From Pelagicoccus mobilis (GTDB taxonomy: Bacteria > Verrucomicrobiota > Verrucomicrobiia > Opitutales > Opitutaceae), in assembly GCF_016595505.1 (NCBI RefSeq), contig NZ_JAENIL010000056.1, forward strand, positions 1 to 43,883: a stretch of DNA of 43,883 nucleotides. Reading direction: 5' to 3'. Every line of letters starts with the position of its first letter. Position 1 is the first letter of the stretch. Positions 1-9,010 of this stretch are shown in pieces. The translations under genes and the position numbers were made by a program. Under the pieces are notes generated by a model. That model was not told the DNA's origin. It made no database searches and worked only from the letters and a program-made list of their open reading frames with translations.

Positions 1-4
1 AGGT

Positions 5-113
5 CGCGGCGTCCGCCAAAGCCATCCGACACTTGTGTCGCAAGGCTTTGGCAGCCTTGCGCTGCTTCGATTTGGGCTCGAACCAGCAAAGAGCTAATTT
101 AAAGACACGCCCT
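5..113. repeat. Left copy of a 109-bp terminal inverted repeat
   Basis: This segment is the reverse complement of positions 43775-43883, with one mismatch at position 96 (108/109 identical). It contains nested hairpins: an outer stem GCCAAAGCC/GGCTTTGGC around an inner CGACAC-TT-GTGTCG, then AAGGCT-TTGGC-AGCCTT. Similarity stops sharply at 113/114, where the right copy also ends, so GGGCGTGTCTTTAAAT (read toward the window edge) looks like the tip of a mobile or dispersed element. No transposase is visible because the element would continue outside the window. The family cannot be assigned. Confidence 0.85.
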
Positions 114-128
114 TGAGGACAACCGATC

Positions 129-167
129 AAAAAATGAGAATACCGGGCGAGCGACTCACCCGCCCGG
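129..167 (-). terminator. Intrinsic terminator of the left TonB receptor gene
   Basis: CCGGGCG (143-149) pairs with CGCCCGG (161-167). On the minus strand the hairpin is followed after a short spacer by a run of six T (129-134). It lies just downstream of the receptor stop codon at 181. Confidence 0.6.
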
Positions 168-180
168 CTTGTGCTTCGTA

Positions 181-3100
181 CTAGAACTTAAATGTGTTAC
201 GGAGCTCCCAACGCATACCTTCACGGATACGCATCGCCGCGATGGAGCCATCGGGGTTGACGCTGACTGGAACAAGACCAACGTCGTCGCCAACGCCCTT
301 GAGATTTAGCTGGATATCCCAGTTGATGGAGTCCCTCAAGTCTCTGTTGTAGCCAACCCAGAGATCAATATTATCGGTGCTTCCTCCGTAGATTGGATCG
401 TTAGGATCAAGGTTATCTTGAGCCGAATTTAGCCCGTTGCCAACGATCAGATCATCTTCCCAGCGATAGCCAAGACCGACACGAACGCCGTCAAACTTAC
501 CTTCCTTGAACTCGTAATTGTTGACGAAGTTGAAACGCCATGGACGAATTTCGGGGGCAGGCAGACCTTCGGCCTCTTGCTGGAAGAGGTATGGCTTCCA
601 AATGAAGTCTTCGAAATACTCCCGAGAGGCACGGTCGCCCGCCCACCATTGGCGAATGTCGCCTGCTGGGCTGTCGTAGAGATTTCGATACGATTGCAGG
701 AAGGCAGCGAAGTTCTCGCCAATCGATCCACGGCTCGCTTCTGTCTTAACCGCGTTCGCCCACATATGCCAGTTCTCATTCACCTGAAAGCTGAACTCGA
801 ACTCGAATCCTTCTGAGTGTTGATCGACAGTTCCGATCGGGGTTAGACCATTGATGCTTCCATTACCAGATGGCTGCATCGATACGATGTTCGCCGAGGT
901 GTTGACCGCGAAGTTCGGGTCGGTGATACCTTGAGCACGAACCGCAGGATCATCGCTCTTGAGTTTTGCGACGTCAATCGGCCAACCGTAAGCATCATAC
1001 CACTCTTGAGGGAAGAGGTTATCCCAAACGGCTTGGATCATACCTTCTTGCGCCTTTAACGACGGGTGGTCGAATGGACTCGCCAACTCGTTTCCGTCAG
1101 GGTCTACGGTCGGCAAAACGTGTGCATCATAACCGTATCCATCATCTGGCCACGCATAATTATATGCCCAACTCTGCCAGCCAATCTCGCTGTTCCAGTC
1201 AGCTGATGGGTCGGCATTGTACACGCTTCGAATTCTTTCCATCTTGAGAGCGTGACCAATCTGCCAGACGTTGTTGCGAACGAGGAACCAGGAGTTAGAA
1301 CCGAGCGGGTCACCACCTGGGATCTGAGCATTCTTCTGGCTTGTCTCGAACCAAGTCGCCTTGACCGACATCTTACCATCAAGGGCCTTGAAGGTCAGAC
1401 CGTAGTCCTTTGACTCCCCTGATTCGTTAGGCAGCGAAGAACCATCGTAGCCTACACGGTCAGCAGGGATGAAATTCTCGGACTCACCGTAGAAGAAGGT
1501 GAAGTCATCGAAGAACGGCAGCTTATCATTGATAAACTCAGGAGTCTTCAGGACCACACCCCACGATGTCGTTTCCCCCTTGATGACAAGCTCAGCTGGA
1601 GACTGACCAAACAAATCGAAGTTTGGATCCACTGCTCCAGAACGAGGATCGGACACAGGAGCCGTTGCCGAGAAGGTTGTAGAAGTGTCTTCGCGGTACC
1701 CGTAGGTGGGGATAATGTGACCATCCAAGAGACGCGCCTGCCAAGTTACACCTAACGACTCGATTTCGATGTCTGATTTGTTAGCGGAACGATGAACCTT
1801 GTTGTAGTCGTACGGATTGTTGACATTGAGGATGTTGAAGTTGTTTGTTGTCCAACCGACATAGTTGTCTGGATTGTCCTTTTGAGTGGCTTCTCTGCCA
1901 TCGAGGGGACGGATCCACACGTCTTCCGGGTTCACACCATTAGCATTCCAAGTTCCGTCAAAGTACCCGATCGAGTAGAGACCCGACGGACTGAAACGAC
2001 CGTTAACAGGCAAGATACCAAGTCCGTCTGCGACGTTCGCATTACGGAGGTCGCCCGACACGTACTGGACATAGCTAACCTTACGGTCGTATCCAGATAT
2101 TCCTGAATCAGAGAGCGGAAGCGTATCCACCCAGTCATAGTCTGTCGCGAACGGACGATAGCTTCTGTTCGAGCTTTCCACGTTGTCCTTTTGGAACAAA
2201 CCAGTGAAGGTATGGCGGCCAAGCAATTTTCCGAAGAAGGAATCATCTAGCTTTTCCTGTAGGTCCAGCTTGTAGAAACCAGTGAGACGGGAGTTCTTGC
2301 GTGTAGTGGAATACTCACGACCATTGGCATCACCGGAAACGAAGGCACGCCCCACGTTCGGATTGACCACGCCACCTGATACGGTACTGAAATCGGGCAC
2401 CTCGTCTGGTTCTAACCCCGTACGATCCCAAGAGGAAACCGCCGAACCACCCATTGGATCACCCACGAACTTGTGAGTGTTGATATCGATGCTGAGGGAG
2501 TTCTGATAGTAGGAATCGCCTCCTCGAGTCATAGATTGGCGGTCGAAGAAGAGTTCGACTCCAGCATTTCCATCGAGGAAGGTTTGCGAGATGGAAGCGT
2601 TAAAAGCTTCGAAGTCGTTATACTCGCGCTTGTTGTCGCCATCGATCAGGTGATTATAGAAGTCGAAGATGTTCGTATCCTGAACAACTCGATTCTTCCA
2701 GAAAGTCGACGCACCTGGGAAAGACCCCGGAGTACCGCCGTTTACGTTCTGAGCGTATTCATTGAAGCCCGCGACAGAGTTCATGCGGATCATATCAGCG
2801 AAGCCCCCGATGCTCTCTTCCGTGCGGGCCTGCATCTGCTGGATACCAGTCACCTGCCCTGTCACATTGTCGATGATGAAAGTCGGGTTGGTTCCGATCA
2901 AACCTGGATTCTGTTGGCCGACCCATGGCTCCCATTGATCTGGGTAGTCATCATTGACGCGTGTGCCACGGTCCATCTGCATGCCGTACTTCCACGCCGC
3001 TTGCGGGTGGAAAACCTGCCGATTCAAGCCGTTGGGATCGAAGAAGGCAGTGATGCGGTCATCCGGTGGTGTGAAGCGCGGAGAGTTTGCTGCGATATCC

Positions 3101-3933
3101 CCGTGCTCATAACTCAACTGGATGTTCGTTGGTGCTTGATCACCTCCAATGATCTGAGGGTTGTATTGCAGCGTGGCGTAGATACGCTGTGTATCCTTGT
3201 AAGCCTCGTCCTGACGGTACTTTTCCGCGTCATCCAATCCAATCAAACGGAAGGCCATCTTGTCTTCGATCAACACCTTGTTTGCATCGAGCACGAAACG
3301 GACGCGGCCAAACTCGTCGAGCGTGTTCTCCACACGATACTGATCTTGGAAACTAGCCTTCTTGAGGGCGCTGTTAACAATGCCAGAGGCACCGGCTACA
3401 CCAAAGAGAACGGAATTAGGACCACGTTGGATCGTAACCGCATCCACGTTGTAGGAATCCCAAGGAATATCTGTACGGAAGAAATCACGGGTATTGTCAG
3501 CACTGGAAAGACCACGCACACGACTGTTGGTATGAGGAGCAATCAGCTCCTCCTCGAGGTTACCTGTGTTCCCCAAACCGGAGAAATTGCCTTCGAGACC
3601 ACCGGTCTCGGTTGAAGGCGTGTACGTGAGCAGATCCTCCGCTCCAGTTACGCCAGTGTCTCTCAAGAACGTTTCAGTGACTGTACTAATCGAAGCCGCG
3701 AGGTCGCGTACGTTCGTACGGATACGAGTACCGGCAAGCGTCTCTTCGGTGGTGTATCCACCTTCATTGCTAGCCTCTACGGTGAAGGGCGAAAGCTCGA
3801 AGACATCCTCCGATTCGTCCGCTTCCTGGGCATGCATTCCAACAACGGGCAACAATGCCGCCCCAATATACATCGGGGTGAATTTGCGCATCAGATACGA
3901 TGGGCAACGTTCAAGTTTAGGGTATTTTTTCAT
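181..3933 (-). CDS. TonB-dependent outer-membrane receptor, SusC-like, Opitutae type
   Basis: Probable outer-membrane transporter that imports oligosaccharides with TonB energy. The frame can open at a TTG at 3969, but I choose the ATG at 3933 (1250 aa); an ATG at 3891 (MRKFTPMYIG) would also leave a complete signal peptide ending near VGMHAQ. After an acidic stretch comes FELSPFTVE (residues 45-53), then GYTTEETLAGTRIRT and a plug domain with the RVRGLSSADNTRDFF and QRGPNSVLFG signatures. The remainder is a long beta-barrel ending in aromatic FKF, as expected for outer-membrane insertion. It is much larger than siderophore receptors (about 700 aa). It diverges from the GH9 gene, and the 386-bp gap between them holds two LacI-like dyads. 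No SusD gene is adjacent. A second receptor of the same type sits at 37146-40745. The family call is firm; the substrate is not known. Confidence 0.93.
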   Translation of the reverse strand: MKKYPKLERCPSYLMRKFTPMYIGAALLPVVGMHAQEADESEDVFELSPFTVEASNEGGYTTEETLAGTRIRTNVRDLAASISTVTETFLRDTGVTGAEDLLTYTPSTETGGLEGNFSGLGNTGNLEEELIAPHTNSRVRGLSSADNTRDFFRTDIPWDSYNVDAVTIQRGPNSVLFGVAGASGIVNSALKKASFQDQYRVENTLDEFGRVRFVLDANKVLIEDKMAFRLIGLDDAEKYRQDEAYKDTQRIYATLQYNPQIIGGDQAPTNIQLSYEHGDIAANSPRFTPPDDRITAFFDPNGLNRQVFHPQAAWKYGMQMDRGTRVNDDYPDQWEPWVGQQNPGLIGTNPTFIIDNVTGQVTGIQQMQARTEESIGGFADMIRMNSVAGFNEYAQNVNGGTPGSFPGASTFWKNRVVQDTNIFDFYNHLIDGDNKREYNDFEAFNASISQTFLDGNAGVELFFDRQSMTRGGDSYYQNSLSIDINTHKFVGDPMGGSAVSSWDRTGLEPDEVPDFSTVSGGVVNPNVGRAFVSGDANGREYSTTRKNSRLTGFYKLDLQEKLDDSFFGKLLGRHTFTGLFQKDNVESSNRSYRPFATDYDWVDTLPLSDSGISGYDRKVSYVQYVSGDLRNANVADGLGILPVNGRFSPSGLYSIGYFDGTWNANGVNPEDVWIRPLDGREATQKDNPDNYVGWTTNNFNILNVNNPYDYNKVHRSANKSDIEIESLGVTWQARLLDGHIIPTYGYREDTSTTFSATAPVSDPRSGAVDPNFDLFGQSPAELVIKGETTSWGVVLKTPEFINDKLPFFDDFTFFYGESENFIPADRVGYDGSSLPNESGESKDYGLTFKALDGKMSVKATWFETSQKNAQIPGGDPLGSNSWFLVRNNVWQIGHALKMERIRSVYNADPSADWNSEIGWQSWAYNYAWPDDGYGYDAHVLPTVDPDGNELASPFDHPSLKAQEGMIQAVWDNLFPQEWYDAYGWPIDVAKLKSDDPAVRAQGITDPNFAVNTSANIVSMQPSGNGSINGLTPIGTVDQHSEGFEFEFSFQVNENWHMWANAVKTEASRGSIGENFAAFLQSYRNLYDSPAGDIRQWWAGDRASREYFEDFIWKPYLFQQEAEGLPAPEIRPWRFNFVNNYEFKEGKFDGVRVGLGYRWEDDLIVGNGLNSAQDNLDPNDPIYGGSTDNIDLWVGYNRDLRDSINWDIQLNLKGVGDDVGLVPVSVNPDGSIAAMRIREGMRWELRNTFKF

Positions 3934-4120
3934 TCGTTTGCGTAGTTTGCAATTTCGCCCTCTGTCCAACCGGCTCCTTCAATTTCGACACGAAAATTGA
4001 AACAGCCCTAGCGGGCAGTGCGTGGGGATGAAACAGTGGGCAGGGTGTACATGTTAGCGGTACGGAAACCGCATGTTTCCCTTTCTGCGGGGAGTCGCGA
4101 ATTTCCCAAGGCCTCCGCGA

Positions 4121-4134
4121 GTCAAATAGTTGAC
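4121..4134. promoter_or_regulatory. Putative LacI-family operator, motif A (GTCAA-N4-TTGAC)
   Basis: GTCAAATAGTTGAC has perfect 5-bp arms around a 4-bp centre. It lies between the divergent TonB receptor and GH9 genes. Similar dyads occur at 4212, 6506 and 6758, all near the tandem LacI genes. The operator role is inferred from recurrence and position. Confidence 0.5.
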
Positions 4135-4211
4135 AGACCCATCTCCCCGTTGAGCTGCGAACCATAGCCCGAAGTTGAATCCCCTCCTCAGGTCAGACGT
4201 GACAATCACCA

Positions 4212-4225
4212 GTCAACAGTTTGTC
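4212..4225. promoter_or_regulatory. Putative LacI-family operator, motif A
   Basis: GTCAACAGTTTGTC matches the GTCAA-N4-TTGAC dyad with one arm mismatch. It lies 95 bp before the GH9 start codon and 78 bp right of the first dyad. Confidence 0.45.
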
Positions 4226-4319
4226 CGACTAACGATTGGCTCAACGCAACGCGCCCCTTCTAGCTTCAGGTGAACACAAAATTCCATCACCTCAGTATTC
4301 ACCCATCCATCACAACTAG

Positions 4320-6458
4320 ATGAGATACAGTACCCCAATCATTGCTGCCCTATTTGTATTAACTTTCCATTCCTTCGGACAACCGGACACCGTACAGGAG
4401 CTGATTCGAGTCAACCAATTCGGCTATCAACCAGAAGCGAACAAAGTTGCTGTCATCGCAAATCCGATGAGTGGATACAATCAGGACTCTGAGTTTCTTC
4501 CCGGAGAGACTTATCAAATAAGGCGAAGCGAAGACGATAGCGTTGCCTTCGAAGCGACCATTGAGATTTGGCAAGAAGGGAAAGTGCACGAACAGTCCGG
4601 CGATCAAGGCTGGTGGTTCGATTTCTCCAGTCTCGAGGAACCTGGAGAGTATTATGTCTGGGACGTACAAAACGAGGCCAGATCACACCTCTTCGAAATC
4701 TCCGAAACCATCTACAACCAAGTCCTTATCGCCGCTGTGAGAACGTTTTTCTATCAGCGACTCGCCTTCAAAAAAGAGGCGAAATTCGCAGGAGAAGATT
4801 GGGCTGACGATCCGGCATTCCTGCAAGACTCAGCGACCCGCAATGTCTTTGATCGCGAGAATTCCGCAACAGAGAAGGATCTCTCTGGTGGATGGATGGA
4901 TGCGGGCGACTACAATAAATACGTCACCTTCGCCGAGGTTCCGATTCATCAACTTTTGAACGCTTACGAAGAGCGTCCCTCCATCTGGGGCGATAATTAC
5001 AATATTCCCGAATCAGGAAATGGTATCCCTGACCTGCTCGATGAAATTCACTTCGAAATGCTCTGGCTAGAAAAGATGCAAGAGGACGATGGAGGAGTTC
5101 TTCTAAAAATGGGTGACGTGGACTTCAACGTAGCAAGTCCACCCAGCACTGACGCGCGTGACCGATTTTACCTACCCGCATGCTCTTCTTCGACAATTTC
5201 CGCATCCGGTATGTACGCCCATGCTGCATTCGTATTCAAAAAAGTCCCACAATGGGCAGAGATGTCTGCAAGACTCGAATCGAGAGCCATCGATGCTTGG
5301 AATTGGTATCACGCCAATCCAAAAGAAACGGATTGCGATACAGGCATCGTAAAATCGGGTGACGCGGATCGCCCTCTCTATCGCCAACTCGAGTCCTCGA
5401 TTTTGGCAGCTATCTACTTGCATCAGTTGACTGGCGACCAGGAGTACTCCGATTATATCGAGTCTAACTATCTCGACCTCGCGACGTTTGTGAGCGGAAC
5501 CTATTCCTTGTACAACGCGTACGCCTCCGAAGCCCTCCTCAACTACGCCTTCAGCAAATACGCCACACCCGAGTTTGCAGCAGAAATAAAACGCCGCAGA
5601 GAAACCTACTCCAATACCGACATGGTTCTCAGCTGGCAGCCCGGTGCAGACCTCTACCGGGGTTATATGCCTGACGATCAATACCACTGGGGAAGCAATA
5701 TAGTCAGGGCTAATCTGGGCAACGCCTGCACAGATTTCTTCACATTTGAGCTAAGCCCTAAGCAACCTGAAGCACTCAAACTAAGGGCGGAAAACATGCT
5801 TCATTACTTTTTCGGGGTAAATCCAATGGGTATTGTTTACATGACGAACATGGGTAGTTTCGGAGCCGAGAAGAGCGCGATGCAAATCTACCACTCCTGG
5901 TATTCCGACGGTAGCGCCTGGGACGAGAACCCCGCGCCTGGATTCGTTCCCGGCGGTCCAAACGCTAGTTATTCCGGATCAATCGAGTCCCTGAAGGAGC
6001 AACCCGTTCAGAAATCGTATCTGGATTTCAACGACAATTGGCCAAAAAACTCTTGGGAAATCACTGAACCTGCCATCTACTACCAATCAAGCTTCATTAA
6101 ATTTCTATCGAGATTTATCCCCGAACCTAATCTGGATCTTACCGATTCGGATGAAGATCAGATCATTTCCGTTTTCGAGTCCTGGATGGGGCTTTCGCAG
6201 GAGACACAAGAGCAGCTCTCTTCACAAATCTGCTTCAGCGATGGGGATCAACTAACGGTCGTCGAGTTCCCACACAATCCGCTGCAATCCCACCTTCCCG
6301 TAGAAATCGAGGTTTCCTCCGACCTGCGGAACTGGGCGCCTCTCGACCTAAACCAAGGAAGCATCAGGCAGATCAATGGTCGAAGCATTGCCGAAATCCC
6401 AACCGAAAACCTGCCAGAGTCACAGCGCTTCGCCAGGCTCCGATTGGTGGGCAACTAA
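4320..6458 (+). CDS. Secreted GH9 family glycoside hydrolase (endoglucanase-like)
   Basis: Predicted inverting beta-glycanase of family GH9 acting outside the cytoplasm. The 712-aa product begins with a signal peptide (MRYSTPIIAALFVLTFHSFG). Next comes an N-terminal immunoglobulin-like domain (about residues 25-125, IRVNQFGYQP signature of the CelD N-domain), then an (alpha/alpha)6 barrel. GGWMDAGDYNKY (190-201) supplies the catalytic Asp pair D194/D197. GVNPMG and PGFVPGGPNASYSG match the substrate-loop region, and TEPAIYYQ carries the likely acid Glu, E583, in the place of the usual NE motif. From about residue 605 a Verrucomicrobia-type tail begins (DSDEDQ, then VSSDLRNWAPL and FARLRL). 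The SFVTGFG segment of canonical cellulases is altered (YMTNMGSFGAEKS), so the substrate may not be cellulose. It stands alone as a transcription unit, divergent from the receptor, with dyads upstream. Confidence 0.9.
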   Translation: MRYSTPIIAALFVLTFHSFGQPDTVQELIRVNQFGYQPEANKVAVIANPMSGYNQDSEFLPGETYQIRRSEDDSVAFEATIEIWQEGKVHEQSGDQGWWFDFSSLEEPGEYYVWDVQNEARSHLFEISETIYNQVLIAAVRTFFYQRLAFKKEAKFAGEDWADDPAFLQDSATRNVFDRENSATEKDLSGGWMDAGDYNKYVTFAEVPIHQLLNAYEERPSIWGDNYNIPESGNGIPDLLDEIHFEMLWLEKMQEDDGGVLLKMGDVDFNVASPPSTDARDRFYLPACSSSTISASGMYAHAAFVFKKVPQWAEMSARLESRAIDAWNWYHANPKETDCDTGIVKSGDADRPLYRQLESSILAAIYLHQLTGDQEYSDYIESNYLDLATFVSGTYSLYNAYASEALLNYAFSKYATPEFAAEIKRRRETYSNTDMVLSWQPGADLYRGYMPDDQYHWGSNIVRANLGNACTDFFTFELSPKQPEALKLRAENMLHYFFGVNPMGIVYMTNMGSFGAEKSAMQIYHSWYSDGSAWDENPAPGFVPGGPNASYSGSIESLKEQPVQKSYLDFNDNWPKNSWEITEPAIYYQSSFIKFLSRFIPEPNLDLTDSDEDQIISVFESWMGLSQETQEQLSSQICFSDGDQLTVVEFPHNPLQSHLPVEIEVSSDLRNWAPLDLNQGSIRQINGRSIAEIPTENLPESQRFARLRLVGN

Positions 6459-6505
6459 TCCGAGACCTGCCTCATCAAGCTGGAATTCGACGAGCATCCA
6501 CCTTA

Positions 6506-6519
6506 GTCAACAATTTGAC
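6506..6519. promoter_or_regulatory. Putative LacI-family operator, motif A
   Basis: GTCAACAATTTGAC has perfect GTCAA/TTGAC arms. It lies between the GH9 stop and the regulator genes, with an extra TTTGACC half-site a few bases downstream. Autoregulation of the LacI pair is a reasonable inference. Confidence 0.5.
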
Positions 6520-6757
6520 CCCACACCTGTTTGACCCAGAGCGTTAATTTCTCATTTTCGAAACAGACCCCCTCCTTGTAAAGCATCACCCCTTACAGAT
6601 TCGGGCCTCGCGAACATTTTCTGAATTTGCCTCGAACCTGCTTTCCATGCCGAAAGCAGCACCCTCCGAGTTCACACAGTTGAATTCAGTGGATTCGCCA
6701 CTTCATAGGCCAACGTACCCTCAACACCCCCTCTGGCACCTCTCACCGTTCAACTTA

Positions 6758-6771
6758 ATCAACGGTTTGAA
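6758..6771. promoter_or_regulatory. Putative LacI-family operator, motif A/B hybrid
   Basis: ATCAACGGTTTGAA keeps the TCAA-N4-TTGA dyad of motif A, and its centre AACGGTT matches motif B. It lies 55 bp before the first LacI start codon, a typical position for autorepression. Confidence 0.5.
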
Positions 6772-6825
6772 TTTTCAGGCATTCGCCTCCTCGACCTCCA
6801 AACAACTCTAATACACCTGCCCCCA

Positions 6826-7881
6826 ATGACCAAAAGCCAATCCGCCACCCCGACTATCCGTGATATCGCCAAACTGGCGAAGGTTCACTACTCGACGGTT
6901 TCATTGGCCCTCAACAACAACCCGCGCATCCCCCTCGCAACACGCAACCATATCCAAGAGATCGCGGCCTCACTCGGGTACTCTAAAAACTCAGCGCTCT
7001 CCGCCCTATCAAACTGTCGGCATGAAACCGAGAGCCAACAAGCGCCTCAACTGCTCGTCGTCTCGAATCGAGAGACCTATCACGAGTTCAAACGCCTGAA
7101 ACACAATCAGCTCATACTTTCCGGCATCTCGCACCAGGCAAAACTTTTGGGTTACGATTCGGATCTCGTTATCGTTGGAAACCAAGCGGACTCCATCGAC
7201 ACCCTGAAAGCAAAAGCATTTTCGAAGGAAGTCAGTGGCATCATTCTCGCTTCTCTCCATCCGCCTTTCCCTTCCCTGTTTTCCGGGCATTCCAATATTC
7301 GTCTCGTGAAGATCGACTCCGCATTCATAAAAGGCCCCGGCATGCAGATCTCTTGCGACAATCAACAAGGGGTCCGTCTCGCTCTTCGCAGATTGGCTAA
7401 AATCGGATACTCGAAGATCGGGCTCGCCACAGGTCGCTACGACGACCTCTCAACATACGGGCATCACTACGGTGGATACAAGATCGGGATGTCAGAGAAC
7501 GGCTTGCCAGAGTATCCGATTCACATGATGGAGGAAAGCGACACCGACGAAGTCGCTACAGACAAGCTCGAGAGATGGATACGTGAACACAAATTTGATG
7601 CGGTAATCAGCAACTGGAATAGTATCCCTGTTTACCTACACAAATCCGGATTCGCCCAAGAGCACGAATTCGCCTTCTGCTCCCTCTCATTGCGGAGCAA
7701 AGAGATACCTTATGCTGGTATCGTTCAAAACCACCACCGGCTCGGCGAGCAAGCCGTCAACGTAATCGCCGGCAGCATGATAACTGAACAAAGCCAAGAG
7801 TCGATGTTCATCGAGGGATTCTGGAAGGACGGCGACCTGTATCCTCATCTTGGCGACATCGATTGGCACAACTTCGAATGA
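6826..7881 (+). CDS. LacI/GalR-family transcriptional regulator (first of a tandem pair)
   Basis: Predicted DNA-binding repressor or activator that senses a sugar. Of its 351 aa, residues about 10-60 form the LacI helix-turn-helix (TIRDIAKLAKVHYSTVSLALNN, then a second helix ending LGYSKN). The rest resembles a periplasmic-binding-protein-like effector domain (IGYSKIGLATGRYDDL and GIVQNHHRLGEQAVN segments). The hinge after GYSKN (SALSALSNCRH) departs from the classical NxxARxL form. Its stop codon overlaps the next regulator's start (ATGA), so the two are co-translated. Four dyads of the GTCAA-N4-TTGAC type lie in the flanking intergenic regions and are the best candidates for its operators. 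Confidence 0.9.
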   Translation: MTKSQSATPTIRDIAKLAKVHYSTVSLALNNNPRIPLATRNHIQEIAASLGYSKNSALSALSNCRHETESQQAPQLLVVSNRETYHEFKRLKHNQLILSGISHQAKLLGYDSDLVIVGNQADSIDTLKAKAFSKEVSGIILASLHPPFPSLFSGHSNIRLVKIDSAFIKGPGMQISCDNQQGVRLALRRLAKIGYSKIGLATGRYDDLSTYGHHYGGYKIGMSENGLPEYPIHMMEESDTDEVATDKLERWIREHKFDAVISNWNSIPVYLHKSGFAQEHEFAFCSLSLRSKEIPYAGIVQNHHRLGEQAVNVIAGSMITEQSQESMFIEGFWKDGDLYPHLGDIDWHNFE

Positions 7882-8891
7882 GAGCGAAACAAAAAGACAT
7901 AGCGCAACGGGCCAACGTCCATATATCGACCGTTTCTCTAGCCCTTTCCGGAAGCTTAAAAATCTCGTACAAGACCAAGCAAAGGATCCTCGATATCGCT
8001 TCGGATATGGGATACAAGCGCGACCCGAATCTCGATGCGTTCATCCAGCACCGCTCAAAACGTACGTCCACCCGCTCCCAACTTTCGGTCGGTTTCATCG
8101 TCGACGAGAAGGCAGCGGCATCGCCTGAATTCCAGGATTTCAAACGGAGTTTAGATCAAAAGTCGAACGAGCTGAACATAAAGACAGAGTTTTTCACCAC
8201 CAACGAAAACGCGCGAACTACAGATCGAATCCTCGACATATTGAATACAAGAGGAATCACGGCCATTCTCGTGTACACGCAATCCGAGCTCACCGGGAAC
8301 CGGGATAAGTGGAACCAATTCTCAGTCATAAAAATCGACTCACTGTCTTTTATGACCGAGTTTGATGCCATCGCCCCGAACTACCGGCACGCCAGTCGCT
8401 TCGCGGTCGACAAACTTAAGAAACGGGGGTGTCGTCGTATTGGCTTGGCCATTGAATCAGAGTATTCCTCCCTTTGCGATCATCAGCAGGAAATGGGATA
8501 CCTGATACAGACGAACACTGACGAAGATCTCCCTCAGATTCCTATTTTCAACTGGCGAACAACCCTCCCAATAGAGCAAAGGAACCGCAAAGCAGCTGAA
8601 TGGGCAGCAACCCACCAGCTCGACGCCATCATTACGGACAGCCGGGACCTGGAATGCTTCTTCGAAACCGAGAGATTCAACCTTGAGCTGGCATCTTTGC
8701 GGATCACAGATTCCTCGAAACAACAAGGCGTGTTGATAGACAACGTCGCCCTTTGCCAAGAATCGCTGAACCTGATCAGGACATTGGTAAAACTGAATCA
8801 AAAAGGGATCCCTTCCGTAAGTTCCGTGCGTCTCCTAAGTCCCGAATGGGTAGACAAATCAGACTCGTATCTCAACTTTCGATACAGCTAA
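7878..8891 (+). CDS. LacI/GalR-family transcriptional regulator (second of a tandem pair)
   Basis: A 337-aa LacI-type regulator. The frame can be opened upstream at a TTG (7863), but the ATG at 7878 gives a four-base ATGA overlap with the previous gene and places the helix-turn-helix right at the N-terminus (KQKDIAQRANVHISTVSLALSG). GYKRDPNLDAF forms the hinge region. The effector domain is recognisable (KKRGCRRIGLAIESEYSSL) but diverged from the first copy, so this is not a recent duplication. Tight coupling suggests equal amounts of the two proteins and possibly heterodimers; that is inference. A large imperfect palindrome follows its stop. Confidence 0.88.
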   Translation: MRAKQKDIAQRANVHISTVSLALSGSLKISYKTKQRILDIASDMGYKRDPNLDAFIQHRSKRTSTRSQLSVGFIVDEKAAASPEFQDFKRSLDQKSNELNIKTEFFTTNENARTTDRILDILNTRGITAILVYTQSELTGNRDKWNQFSVIKIDSLSFMTEFDAIAPNYRHASRFAVDKLKKRGCRRIGLAIESEYSSLCDHQQEMGYLIQTNTDEDLPQIPIFNWRTTLPIEQRNRKAAEWAATHQLDAIITDSRDLECFFETERFNLELASLRITDSSKQQGVLIDNVALCQESLNLIRTLVKLNQKGIPSVSSVRLLSPEWVDKSDSYLNFRYS

Positions 8892-8910
8892 CAAAACAAC
8901 TCAAAACACG

Positions 8911-8960
8911 CTGTAGACGAGATCGCTGATCTCGTACGCGATCCACGATCGCGTCTACAG
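8911..8960. terminator. 50-bp imperfect palindrome between convergent genes
   Basis: The two 25-nt halves match at 21 of 25 positions (CTGTAGACG...CGTCTACAG at the ends, repeated GATCG words inside). It lies between the convergent LacI and FG-GAP genes, so it may end transcription from both sides, although there is no T-run. It may equally be a REP-like dispersed element. Confidence 0.5.
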
Positions 8961-8978
8961 TGAGGATCGCCCAAAAAC

Positions 8979-9002
8979 GGAGGACAACTCTCCGTCGTTG
9001 CC
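8979..9002. repeat. 24-bp dispersed hairpin repeat, copy 1
   Basis: This 24-mer is identical at 22 of 24 positions to 19938-19961. Both copies begin GGAGG, end CTCCGTCGTTGCC, and sit just after a gene end in a convergent gap. The copy here forms a weaker stem than copy 2. Confidence 0.6.
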
Positions 9003-9010
9003 ACAAGCAG

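Larger units (their letters stand above)
3934..4319. other. Divergent intergenic region between TonB receptor and GH9 gene
   Basis: This 386-bp stretch has no credible gene. It should carry both divergent promoters. Two dyads of the GTCAA-N4-TTGAC type (4121-4134 and 4212-4225) sit in its right half. I could not place -35/-10 elements with confidence. Confidence 0.6.
6459..6825. other. Intergenic region upstream of the tandem LacI genes
   Basis: No gene is visible in these 367 bp. The region contains motif A dyads at 6506-6519 and 6758-6771, and an additional half-site (CTGTTTGACC, about 6527-6536) which with the first dyad makes a direct repeat of TTTGACCC. I see no clear terminator for the GH9 gene. 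Confidence 0.5.

Noticed and set aside
5-113. Annotation of the end repeats as a named insertion sequence
   Set aside because: Only the tip is present, no transposase is visible, and I cannot match the end sequence to a family with certainty.
2473-3615. 380-aa open frame opposite the left TonB receptor
   Set aside because: It is antisense to a clear receptor gene, its product has no recognisable fold, and its length follows from the codon bias of the receptor.
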